Shown here one piece after another: positions 15,076 through 23,937 of a DNA stretch of 29,502 bases. The first letter of the stretch is position 1. Each line of letters starts with the position of its first letter. This stretch comes from a virus. Under the pieces are notes generated by a model, which made no database searches, had not been told where the DNA came from, and saw nothing but the letters and a program-made list of their open reading frames with translations. Location: the IMG/VR virus record IMGVR_UViG_3300031257_000005, positions 1-29,502 of that record; one strand, written 5' to 3'. A program made the position numbers and the translations under genes.

Positions 15076-16486
15076 CTTTTTAAGTTATGCTTCAAATTCA
15101 AATGTTAATGTAAATTTTAACCCAAATACTAATACATTAACCATAAATGGTGTGCCGGTTAATGTATCTAAATCCGGGTTAACATACCAGGGGGGACAAC
15201 TAACAGGGTCCGTTGATGCCTATAATGCTTTATTATCTCCTTTTATAAATGCCGGAACAAAGCAAGCAGATGTTTATAATGAAATGCAGAATTTTCAACC
15301 ATATGAGACTCCAGAAGAATATCGACAATTAATGTTAGGTTTGATAGAGCAAGCTAATCAAAAATATCAATGGAATTTTGATGAGAGTCCAATGGTGGCA
15401 CAAGCTAGAGACACCCTTGAAAAATCAATATCAGATCTGGCAAGTGCCCATGGATTTCTATATTCAGGTGGTACTCAACAGATAATAGAGGCTCAGCTAA
15501 AATCATTAGCTCCAGCATTTGAGGAAGCTGAGTATGCTAAGCATAGGGCGAATATGGAGCAACAACTAGCTTTTATGCAAACTCTTACAAAATGGGATGC
15601 TATGCAGTATGATAGAAGTATGGATAAATTTGCTCTTATTCAGCAAAAAGCTAATTTTATTCAGAGCTTGTCAGAAATGGAATTTAATAAGTTTAAAATT
15701 ATGCTACAACAGCATAGAGACGAACAGGAAATTGCTCTAGCCCAGGAACAATTCGACTTGCAAAAACTTAAATTTGAAACCGATTCAGCTTATGAAAGAA
15801 TCGCGAATACGGGGTACGTTGATAATGAAAGTGCTAAAGTGCTTGGTGTTCCTGCTGGTACACCGGCTAGATGGGTCCAAGAATTAGAATTGGAGCATCA
15901 GAATAAAATTGATTTAATGAAAAAAGAAAATGAATATAATATTTCTATGGCTAATGAACAGGCAAAAATCGAAAAAGATATAGTAGCCTATCAGACTGAA
16001 TTAGAAGTAGCATCAAAATTAAAACTTATGGAAGCTGATTACCAATATCAATCCAGGCTTACTGATTTGAAATTTGTAAATCAACAGGAATTAGACAGAC
16101 TGGAAGCAGAAAGAAAAGCTGCTGAGGACGCAGCTAAAGCGGCGGCAAAGGCAAAAGAGGAGGCTAATAAACCAATTAATATGACATGGGGGGATTTAAA
16201 GAAAAGGTTTACGACTAAATTTGATACCGATAAAGATGGATATCTTGATGAAGGTATGGAACAGGAAGCGGCGGCATGGGCTATTGATGAATTAGCAAGA
16301 GGTGTAAGTGAAAAGCTTATAGACCAACTTATATTGACTTATGATATTCCTGAATATACAGGAAAAGGAAAAGGCACAAGTTATTCTTATAAATCATCTT
16401 ATGAAGCTGCTCAAAATAGATTTACACCAAAAACCGGACCTGTAAAAAAATCTACTTACGGATTAACAGGTACACCATTATTTTAA
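14993..16486 (+). CDS. internal virion-type helical protein with EF-hand-like loop (paralogue A)
   Basis: A 497-residue protein. After a Gln/Thr/Asn-rich N-terminus, residues about 100-370 are long helices rich in Gln, Glu, Ala and Lys that match the next gene's product closely: 'PYETPEE', 'LYSGGT', 'WDAMQYDRSMD', 'GYVDN...VLGVPAGTPARWVQ'. A Glu/Ala/Lys coiled coil follows, then 'FDTDKDGYLDEG' (Asp411, 413, 415), an EF-hand-like calcium loop lacking the usual acidic twelfth residue, and a Tyr/Ser/Gly-rich C-terminus. Placement between the fibre gene and a 1582-residue internal protein suggests an ejection or internal-core protein (inference). GGAGG at 14981-14985 sets the ATG. Confidence 0.6.
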   Translation: MANELVPTPTQQPIQANQTTQTELPSNDFLSYASNSNVNVNFNPNTNTLTINGVPVNVSKSGLTYQGGQLTGSVDAYNALLSPFINAGTKQADVYNEMQNFQPYETPEEYRQLMLGLIEQANQKYQWNFDESPMVAQARDTLEKSISDLASAHGFLYSGGTQQIIEAQLKSLAPAFEEAEYAKHRANMEQQLAFMQTLTKWDAMQYDRSMDKFALIQQKANFIQSLSEMEFNKFKIMLQQHRDEQEIALAQEQFDLQKLKFETDSAYERIANTGYVDNESAKVLGVPAGTPARWVQELELEHQNKIDLMKKENEYNISMANEQAKIEKDIVAYQTELEVASKLKLMEADYQYQSRLTDLKFVNQQELDRLEAERKAAEDAAKAAAKAKEEANKPINMTWGDLKKRFTTKFDTDKDGYLDEGMEQEAAAWAIDELARGVSEKLIDQLILTYDIPEYTGKGKGTSYSYKSSYEAAQNRFTPKTGPVKKSTYGLTGTPLF

Positions 16487-16502
16487 AGGGAGGTGATTTA
16501 CA

Positions 16503-18584
16503 TTGGCCGAGAACAATATGGATTATATAAATAATATAATAAATCAAGCTGCTATTGCTTCCCAAACACAAAATCAAACAAGTGCGCCCAGTCAGTCACC
16601 ATATAGCTTAAGAGAATATGCTCAATCTCAAGGATATAGTGTTGATTATAATGCTGCAAATGGACAATATAGTATAAATAATCAAGCATTAAACCAGGCG
16701 TCGCTTACAGGGCTACAAAGACAACAAAATGATTTGTATGGGACAGAAGACCAATATGCCAAAATATTGAATCAATATAATGTAAATGCTGGTGAAGGTC
16801 AATATACAAGCCCATATGCTCAGGATTTTAACCAATTATATCAAGAACTTGAAAATTACGTACCCTATGAGACACCGGAAGAAACAAAACAATATTTATC
16901 ACAATTATTACAATCGGCTTCACAACCATTTACTTATGATGCTGCAACAGATACAGCGCTACAATCAGCAATGCAAGATGTGGCAATACAAGGTTTGTCC
17001 GCAGCTGCTAGCAAAAATACATTATATTCTGGTGGTACCGTTGCGAATATAGCAAGGGCACAAGGGGCCTTGATTCCTGAATATGAGGCAAAAGCTTATG
17101 ATAGATTCATGGATGATAGAAACAGAGAAATCCAGATGGCCTCACAAATTATGGAATGGGACCAGATGGCTTATGATAGGAGTACAGACCAATTAAAATT
17201 AATTCAATCTAAATTTGATTATATACTACAATTAGATCAATTAGAAATGCAGAAATTTCAAACTCTTTTGGAGCAAAGAAACTTTGAGAAACAGATGGAA
17301 ATTAGTAGGGCAGAATTAGACCTGGCACAAAAACAACAACAGATAGAAGCCCAATGGGCTAGGGTCAACCAGATGGGGTACGTAGACAATCAAGCCTCTA
17401 TTGTATTGGGTGTAGCTGCTGGTACTAAAGCTCAATGGGTACAACAAGCAGAATTGGAAAAGCGAAATCAATTAGATTTAATGGCAAAAGAATATCAGAA
17501 TCAAAAAGATTTGGCTAATAAACAGGCTACAATTGATAAAGCTTTGATTGATTATAAAAATAAACTTGATGAGGCTACAGCTTTGAAAGTAGCTCAAAAG
17601 GAGTATGAATATGATGTGGCTTTAGCTAATAAACAACAAGCACTGGCAACCGGACAGAGTAACCAAACATTTGTATCTGGTGTAATTGGTAAAGCTCAAA
17701 CATTATTAGGTGTTAAATATGTTTGGGGTGGCACATCTACAACTAAAGGTATGGATTGCAGTGGATTTACGCAATATGTAATGGGTCAAAATGGTGTATC
17801 TTTACCAAGAACAGCAGCGGAACAATCGCAAGTAGGCCAAAAAGTAGCCTGGAAAGATCTGCAAGCTGGTGATTTAGTTTTCTGGGATACTATAGAAGGC
17901 AATGGAAAATCTGTTGACCATGTGGGCATTTATATTGGTAATGGACAGATGATACATGCCTCATCTTCACAAGGCAAAATAGTTGTTGCTAATATAGATA
18001 CAAATTATTGGAAAAGTGTTTTCACTGTGGCAAGGAGGTATAATGGTACTGGGAGTTCGGGGGGTACGTCTTCATCTAATCCTACTCTTAAGAATGGTTC
18101 TTCTGGGTCCAGTGTTAAACAACTCCAGACTCAATTAAATTCTTATGGCTATAAATTAACAGTAGATGGGAAATTTGGCTCTGGTACATTATCAGCTGTT
18201 AAAGATTTTCAAAAGAAACATGGGCTAACTGCTGATGGAATTGTTGGCTCTAAAACATGGGCAGCTTTAGGAGGTGGAACTAGTTCCGGGTCATCTAGTA
18301 GTTCGGGGGGTACGTACCCTACACTTAAAAATGGTTCTTCTGGCTCAAATGTTAAAGCTCTCCAGCAAAAATTAAAAGCTCTGGGCTATTATACAGGTAG
18401 TATTGATGGTAAATTTGGTAGTGGTACCCTATCGGCAGTTAAAGCATTTCAGAAGAAAAATGGGTTAAGCGCGGATGGTGTTGTGGGAACCAATACATGG
18501 ACTAAATTAAATAGCGGCGGCATTTCAAATGATAGTAAGTCCTGGAATACTGCCGAGTATTACGCGTATTTAGCTAATAAGTAG
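16503..18584 (+). CDS. virion-associated NlpC/P60 peptidoglycan endopeptidase (paralogue B)
   Basis: A 693-residue, three-part protein. Residues about 115-380 are homologous to the preceding gene product. Residues about 395-515 are an NlpC/P60 cysteine peptidase with the triad Cys419 in 'MDCSGF', His473 in 'DHVGIYIG' and His485 in 'MIHASS'; these enzymes cut peptide stems of the cell wall. Two peptidoglycan-binding type-1 repeats follow (about 526-590 and 605-672), each with 'LKNGSSGS.VK.LQ', 'DGKFGSGTLSAVK.FQKK' and 'ADG(I/V)VG..TW'. The role is probably local wall digestion during DNA entry. The start is an unusual TTG at 16503, 9 bases after AAAGGGAGGTGAT; the next in-frame ATG (16518) is too far. 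Free endolysin activity is an alternative. Confidence 0.85.
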   Translation: MAENNMDYINNIINQAAIASQTQNQTSAPSQSPYSLREYAQSQGYSVDYNAANGQYSINNQALNQASLTGLQRQQNDLYGTEDQYAKILNQYNVNAGEGQYTSPYAQDFNQLYQELENYVPYETPEETKQYLSQLLQSASQPFTYDAATDTALQSAMQDVAIQGLSAAASKNTLYSGGTVANIARAQGALIPEYEAKAYDRFMDDRNREIQMASQIMEWDQMAYDRSTDQLKLIQSKFDYILQLDQLEMQKFQTLLEQRNFEKQMEISRAELDLAQKQQQIEAQWARVNQMGYVDNQASIVLGVAAGTKAQWVQQAELEKRNQLDLMAKEYQNQKDLANKQATIDKALIDYKNKLDEATALKVAQKEYEYDVALANKQQALATGQSNQTFVSGVIGKAQTLLGVKYVWGGTSTTKGMDCSGFTQYVMGQNGVSLPRTAAEQSQVGQKVAWKDLQAGDLVFWDTIEGNGKSVDHVGIYIGNGQMIHASSSQGKIVVANIDTNYWKSVFTVARRYNGTGSSGGTSSSNPTLKNGSSGSSVKQLQTQLNSYGYKLTVDGKFGSGTLSAVKDFQKKHGLTADGIVGSKTWAALGGGTSSGSSSSSGGTYPTLKNGSSGSNVKALQQKLKALGYYTGSIDGKFGSGTLSAVKAFQKKNGLSADGVVGTNTWTKLNSGGISNDSKSWNTAEYYAYLANK

Positions 18585-18597
18585 GAGGTGTTAAATA

Positions 18598-21500
18598 ATG
18601 GCTACACAATATAAAGCTAAATCATGGATAAGTCGGTATACAGCAGATGAAGAAAAGAATAAATGGAAAGAACATAGAATAAAAGCAGAAGAAGGCCAAA
18701 AAAGACGAGAAAGTTTAGGAATACAAAGATTAGAACAAATACCAGAATATACGCCACCTACAGAAACACAAACTCCTGATGTATTAGGAGGTAAAAGTAT
18801 TACAGATTTAACAATAGATGAACGAATGTCTAAATTTTGGAATCAAAAAGAATTTGAGAAAAATGTGGATGATGCATTTAAATATAATAGTAAATCTAAT
18901 TTTTATAAAGAAATGCTATCCAGGTATGATATGCCGGATTTTACGAAAACTATAAAGATGACAAAAAATAAAAAACCTTTGAATCTTTTAGAACAAGTAA
19001 AATCCACAGATGGAAAAAGCGTGGTAGATAAATTAAATCCATTATTTGTTAAATTGGGTTTGGTGGATGTGAAAAAGAAAGTATATGTATATAAGGTTAC
19101 AGATAATGTACTCAGATACAATATTGAAACTAATACTAAAGATGCCAGTGGTTATACAGTTATAACTACACCTAGAGAATATGATATAGTGGGGGAAAAC
19201 AAAGATAATTACTACTATGTAAATAATGATGGTACATTAGCCAGTTTAAGTAAATCTGAGGCTACGGAATACTTACCCAATTCTAAAGAATTAGAATTAT
19301 TATGGAAGCAGCAAATGAATAAAATGGTATCTGATATAAGAGGAAGTACTTATGAAGAAGATAAAGCCATGGCAGATGAAATAAAGACCTATGGAGATGA
19401 AAATATACTTGAAGATATAAGAATATTAGATGAAAATGGTGTACAATATAATGAAAATTGGTCTCCGGTAAAATTAAGGAAATTAGCTGATAAAGAAAGA
19501 CAGAAGAATCCTGTTCAAAAGTTTTTAGAACGGTCTACTAAAGGATTTACAGGAGTAGCAGCTGGACAGGGTTTATCAGAAAATAGACCTGATGTTGGTA
19601 ATCTACCAGCTAATATAGCAGCTGATTTAGTAAATTATGGTCTTGGGTTAGCTACACCAATTCCTGGGACTCCGGTTATGGGTGCAGGAAGTATTGGAGG
19701 CTTAGCAAATTTAGGAGCAAAAAAAGTATTAGGAACCCAAACAGCTGCTAGAATTGGTGGGAAATTAGGTTCGCTTGCTAAATATTTCAAGACTCCAGCG
19801 GCCGAAAGGCTTTTAGCCTCTCCAATAACTAAAGGGGCTGTTAAAGGCGTAGCAGAAGGAGCATTAACCGGTCTTCCTGTGTCTGCTTATGAAGCGGCTT
19901 CCCAAAATCTATCACCAGGTGAAGCACTTAAGAAAGCTGGAGTTGAAACAGCTGTAGGCGCTGGATTAGGTGGGGTTCTAGGTGGCGTTGGTGAAGGTGT
20001 TTCTAAAGCTTTAACTACTAGAAAAGTAAAAAAGGCTGGTAGTAAGATAGGTGGAAAAGTTGAGGAAATCCAGGCTAAAAAGAAAGAAGCAGAAGCTAAA
20101 AAGAAAGAAGAACTGAAAAAGTCTAAATTTAGCATGGAAACTTATTCTAAAAAGTATGGGCTTAATGAAGATTTATCAAATAAACCAATAGAAGAAGTTA
20201 AAAAAGTAGAGAAAGAAAAAGTTGAAAAAGTATTAAAGGATGTAGGTAAGGAAGTTAAGAAGAAGGTAGGAAGTAATGAACCTGAAAAGATAATTGAATA
20301 TTATAATAAAAAATACGGTACCGATATTAAACTTAAAGATAGTTTAAGAGCTGAAAATGCTTATGGTCGTTCGGACCTGGACAATGTGATAATAAAATAT
20401 AATCCTAAAAAAGACCCTGATATTATTGCTGGAACCATTAGACATGAAGTAGAACATATAATCGATAAAAAAGGCGGATTTAAAGGAATTGAGAAATCTG
20501 AAAAGATAAAAGCTAAAACTTTGTATGAAAAATATGGACAAAAAGGCCATCATAAAAACTATGGGTTTTTTGAACCTGAGTATATAAGAAGACAGGATGT
20601 AAAGCGTGCTTTAGATGCCGGAGAAAACGTACCCAAACCGATATTAAAAGAATTGGGTTTGGAAAATTATACGCCAAAACCCCCATCTAATATATCAACT
20701 ACTGAAGGTATTAAAGGACCGGAAAATGTATCAAGGTTTAAAGGTGTTACAGCTACAGAAGGACAAGGAACAACAGAAGGATTCAGAAAAAAACTAAGAG
20801 CAGATGAACCAACCACATATAATGTGGCCAGTAATAAAGAAGACTGGAGTCAAGCTGTAGAAAAAGTAAATAAGAATCCAGAGGAAACCTGGAGTAAAGT
20901 AAAAGCCAAAACAGAAAATAAAAGTGGAAATGATATTACTTCTAAGGATATGGCCGATATGATGGCCTTAGCCAAATACCATCAGATGAATAAAAATTAT
21001 GATGCTTTTTCAGATGTAATGGATCATATTACTAAAGTTGGCACAAATGCCGGTCAAAGAATACAAATATTATCTTTGTGGAATAGAACTACACCAGAAG
21101 GAATGCTTCGGTATGCCGAGTCAAAAATAAATAGAAATGTTGAAAGGAAAGCTCCAAAATATGTGGAAAAAAGAACTCAATTAAAACAGGAAATTCAAAC
21201 TTTAAGAGATGCTATAGAAAAGCAAAAAAATAAAGGTGAAAACACTGAACTTAATTTAAAAATCTTATCTGGAAAAGAAAAAGATTTAGAAGCTATCCAG
21301 AAAAAAATATCAAATAAAGTCGGTGAGTTAGAAGAAGCTGATAAAATTTATATTGATAAAAGAATGAATAATTATCAGTCACAGGCATTTTGGGATAAAG
21401 AATATCGAGATGCTTTAAATAAATATACCAAAAATGGTAGCAAACCAATTACAGAAAAATTAAAATACAAAGCAAGAGAAGCGGCGGATAGATATAAAAA

Positions 21501-23346
21501 CATAGAACTAAAAAGGGCATTAACCAGGATAGCCGAGATTGAAAATAGGGGAAATACTAGGGCTAAGTTTAGGGCAATTCAAAGAATTAATCTTTTGACA
21601 AATGCTAAAACAAGTCTTCGTAATAATGTATCAAATACTATATTTGGCTTGACCGAATTAGCCAGGGAAAACACATTAGCACCTATACTAGATTATGGAG
21701 TTGCGGCTATAAGAGAAAGAGCACCAATACAGGCATTTACAAAGAAGAAAGGACGTACCACACTATTTATGCCTTTATCAAAGTTAAGGGCATACACTAA
21801 AGGTGGAGCTAAAGGCTTGAGTGATTTAGCTATGGACGTAAAAGATTCCATACTTAAATATAATGAATATATTAATACAGCAGATACACAAGGACCTTTT
21901 GAAATTAAACAGGGAAGAGCATTTAAAGGAACAAATGTTTTATCATCTTTTGGGAATAAAGTGGATAACTTAGTTAAAACACTTGTAACCGATAGACCAT
22001 TTTATGAAGCGGCTAAAAATACACGATTAGAAGAATTGAAAAGAATAGAATTTAAACAATCAGGCATGAAAAGGTCACAATGGAAAGAATTTAGAAAATC
22101 AAAACCCAGTCAGGAAATGTTGGATAATGCTTCATTATATGCTTTAGATAAGGTATTTCAGAATGATTCTGTTATATCTAAAAAGATGACAGCTTTAAGG
22201 AAAAACTTTTTACTTATGGATATAGCAATGCCTTTTACTCAGACACCAGGAAATATCCTGGATAAATTAGTTGATTATTCTCCATTTGCTATTAGAAAAT
22301 TATTACATCAATTAGGAACCGCGGGTAAAAAAGGATTTGATTCTAAATTATTTGTGGATAGATTGTCTAGGATGTTTACAGGAACGGGTATAGCTGCTAT
22401 TGGATATGTATTAGCCGATAAAGGAATAATTACTGGAAATATCTATGCAGATCCTTCAAGGAAAAGTAGAGAGTATAGATTGGCAAAAGGAGAAAAGAGT
22501 TATTCTGTAAAAGTTGGTGATAGGTATTATAGTTATGCATGGCTAACTCCTGTTGGTGGCTTGCTGGCAGCAATGGCCGATACTAATTCAGTGTTCAAAA
22601 GGGGTTTTTCAGGAGAAGCCGCGACATCAATTGTATTAGATATCCTCGGTTCACCGCTACAAACAATAGCCAGTCAATCTATGATGAGTGGAATAATTAA
22701 TTTATTTAGTGAGGGTACGTTAACCGAAGGTGTAGCAAAATCTTTAGTATCTGGGACTTCTCAGCTAGTACCATTTAGCACACTTACAAGACAGGTGGCT
22801 ACATACATGGACCCATATGATAGGCAAATAACAGGAGAAAATCCTATTATAAAAGGACTTAAGAGTACTCAAAAAGGCATACCAAAATATCGAGAACAGC
22901 TAGAACCGAAAGTCGACATATTTGGTAATGAGCTCAGCTATAAGACTGGAGAAACGAATATAGATATATTTAATACTTTCTTCAATCCAACTAACATGGG
23001 TAAAGTAAAAATAACCAGTATAACTAAAGAACTTGATAAAATAATAGAAAAAAATCCTGATAAAAAAAGCACCGACATATTACCATCTATTGTGTCCGAC
23101 AGCATACGTTTAAGTGGAAACGAATATGAATTAACAGATAAACAATATACAGCTTTCAAACGAATATATGGACGCACAGTGACCAACAATTTAAATAGTC
23201 TATTTAATGATGATAAATATAAAGAAGCGGACAATGAAGTAAAATATGATTTGATTAAAGATTCTTATTCTAAGTCTTTAGAGGAAGCTAAAAAAGCAGC
23301 TTTAAAAGCATTTGGAATAAAGATTGAAAATGATAAGAAGAAATAA
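18598..23346 (+). CDS. large internal virion / DNA-ejection protein with HExxH motif
   Basis: At 1582 residues this is the largest gene here. After a charged N-terminal part comes a Gly/Ala-rich hydrophobic region (about 330-470: 'PGTPVMGAGSIGGLANLG', 'GAGLGGVLGGVGEGVS') that could insert into membranes. A metallopeptidase-like motif, 'TIRHEVEHIID', follows with His616 and His620, then long coiled coils (about 858-920) and a further hydrophobic patch ('GIAAIGYVLADKGIITGN'). Giant multi-domain proteins at the end of podoviral late operons are usually packaged in the capsid and ejected to form a conduit through the envelope. AGGAGGTG at 18583-18590 sets the ATG. The peptidase function is an inference from the motif. 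Confidence 0.65.
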   Translation: MATQYKAKSWISRYTADEEKNKWKEHRIKAEEGQKRRESLGIQRLEQIPEYTPPTETQTPDVLGGKSITDLTIDERMSKFWNQKEFEKNVDDAFKYNSKSNFYKEMLSRYDMPDFTKTIKMTKNKKPLNLLEQVKSTDGKSVVDKLNPLFVKLGLVDVKKKVYVYKVTDNVLRYNIETNTKDASGYTVITTPREYDIVGENKDNYYYVNNDGTLASLSKSEATEYLPNSKELELLWKQQMNKMVSDIRGSTYEEDKAMADEIKTYGDENILEDIRILDENGVQYNENWSPVKLRKLADKERQKNPVQKFLERSTKGFTGVAAGQGLSENRPDVGNLPANIAADLVNYGLGLATPIPGTPVMGAGSIGGLANLGAKKVLGTQTAARIGGKLGSLAKYFKTPAAERLLASPITKGAVKGVAEGALTGLPVSAYEAASQNLSPGEALKKAGVETAVGAGLGGVLGGVGEGVSKALTTRKVKKAGSKIGGKVEEIQAKKKEAEAKKKEELKKSKFSMETYSKKYGLNEDLSNKPIEEVKKVEKEKVEKVLKDVGKEVKKKVGSNEPEKIIEYYNKKYGTDIKLKDSLRAENAYGRSDLDNVIIKYNPKKDPDIIAGTIRHEVEHIIDKKGGFKGIEKSEKIKAKTLYEKYGQKGHHKNYGFFEPEYIRRQDVKRALDAGENVPKPILKELGLENYTPKPPSNISTTEGIKGPENVSRFKGVTATEGQGTTEGFRKKLRADEPTTYNVASNKEDWSQAVEKVNKNPEETWSKVKAKTENKSGNDITSKDMADMMALAKYHQMNKNYDAFSDVMDHITKVGTNAGQRIQILSLWNRTTPEGMLRYAESKINRNVERKAPKYVEKRTQLKQEIQTLRDAIEKQKNKGENTELNLKILSGKEKDLEAIQKKISNKVGELEEADKIYIDKRMNNYQSQAFWDKEYRDALNKYTKNGSKPITEKLKYKAREAADRYKNIELKRALTRIAEIENRGNTRAKFRAIQRINLLTNAKTSLRNNVSNTIFGLTELARENTLAPILDYGVAAIRERAPIQAFTKKKGRTTLFMPLSKLRAYTKGGAKGLSDLAMDVKDSILKYNEYINTADTQGPFEIKQGRAFKGTNVLSSFGNKVDNLVKTLVTDRPFYEAAKNTRLEELKRIEFKQSGMKRSQWKEFRKSKPSQEMLDNASLYALDKVFQNDSVISKKMTALRKNFLLMDIAMPFTQTPGNILDKLVDYSPFAIRKLLHQLGTAGKKGFDSKLFVDRLSRMFTGTGIAAIGYVLADKGIITGNIYADPSRKSREYRLAKGEKSYSVKVGDRYYSYAWLTPVGGLLAAMADTNSVFKRGFSGEAATSIVLDILGSPLQTIASQSMMSGIINLFSEGTLTEGVAKSLVSGTSQLVPFSTLTRQVATYMDPYDRQITGENPIIKGLKSTQKGIPKYREQLEPKVDIFGNELSYKTGETNIDIFNTFFNPTNMGKVKITSITKELDKIIEKNPDKKSTDILPSIVSDSIRLSGNEYELTDKQYTAFKRIYGRTVTNNLNSLFNDDKYKEADNEVKYDLIKDSYSKSLEEAKKAALKAFGIKIENDKKK

Positions 23347-23350
23347 TGAT

Positions 23351-23614
23351 ATGACTCTTGAGGAATATTTTAATAATAACTATCGTCCGCCCCATACATG
23401 TTCTCAGGAATCAAGATTAATAGCTATAGAACATAAAATAGAAACTAAATCTCAAGAAGTATCAGAAATTAAAATGTTATATCAAAGCCTGGAAAAGAAA
23501 CTAGATGATGGATTTGCGCTAATAAATGCTAAGATAATGGTAGGACTTGGATTTATCATATCCATATTACTAACTGCATTAGGATTTTTAATTTATTATA
23601 TCATAACACAATAA
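23351..23614 (+). CDS. XhlA-like membrane protein (holin-associated)
   Basis: An 87-residue protein with a hydrophilic coiled-coil-like N-terminal part ('SRLIAIEHKIETKSQEVSEI', residues 21-40) and a single C-terminal membrane helix (about 62-84, 'IMVGLGFIISILLTALGFLI'). This is the size and topology of haemolysin XhlA of Bacillus phage PBSX, which acts with holin and endolysin in lysis. The ATG at 23351 lies four bases after the previous stop with only a weak AGAAG site; ATG 23330 or TTG 23324 in frame would overlap that gene. Its TAA stop (23612-23614) lies inside the left arm of the 42-bp palindrome. Confidence 0.6.
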   Translation: MTLEEYFNNNYRPPHTCSQESRLIAIEHKIETKSQEVSEIKMLYQSLEKKLDDGFALINAKIMVGLGFIISILLTALGFLIYYIITQ

Positions 23615-23645
23615 GTGGGGGTACGTACCCCCACTTATTGTGTTA
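23604..23645. terminator. perfect 42-bp palindrome, bidirectional terminator-like, between converging operons
   Basis: The 21 bases 23604-23624 are the exact reverse complement of 23625-23645, with no mismatch and no spacer. The centre is GGGGGTACGTACCCCC (23617-23632), which contains two overlapping copies of the genome-wide GGGTACGT word. The right-going gene stops at 23614 and the left-going gene stops at 23643, so both stop codons lie in the arms. As RNA, either strand would fold into a very stable stem, although no immediate T-run follows. As DNA it could extrude as a cruciform or bind a symmetrical protein dimer. Confidence 0.8.
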
Positions 23646-23927
23646 GTCTTTAATATCATTTTCTTCTTTTATTAGATTAGTACTTTCAAAAATAGCTTCG
23701 GTATAAATTTCAATATCATTTTCCCAATTTTCACCCATTCTATTGATATTCATAAAATCTGAATGAGGTTTTCTAAACCCATATTTAACTTTTTTATTGT
23801 TTACTGTAGGATTTTTTGTGAGTTCAATGATATTTGCAACCTGGCATCCAGCTTTTTGATTGATTTTATTTAATGCTTGTCGGGCTTTTTCTAAAGTATT
23901 AAACATAAAAAACATTTGATTTTCCAT
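23643..23927 (-). CDS. uncharacterised 94-residue protein
   Basis: The last gene of the minus-strand receptor-binding unit. The protein is charged, with 'FNTLEKARQALNKINQKAG' near the N-terminus and a Glu/Asp-rich C-terminus. The family is not recognised. TAAGGAGG (23933-23940) lies 5 bases before the ATG and contains the stop codon of the upstream tail gene, so the two are cotranscribed. Its own stop lies in the right arm of the 42-bp palindrome. From position it may be a tail-protein accessory or chaperone (inference). Confidence 0.55.
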   Translation of the reverse strand: MENQMFFMFNTLEKARQALNKINQKAGCQVANIIELTKNPTVNNKKVKYGFRKPHSDFMNINRMGENWENDIEIYTEAIFESTNLIKEENDIKD

Positions 23928-23937
23928 AGCTACCTCC

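Noticed and set aside
23604-23645. Protelomerase resolution site
   Set aside because: A perfect palindrome is suggestive, but no protelomerase gene is in the window and the position between converging genes fits a terminator. It is kept only as an alternative inside the finding.
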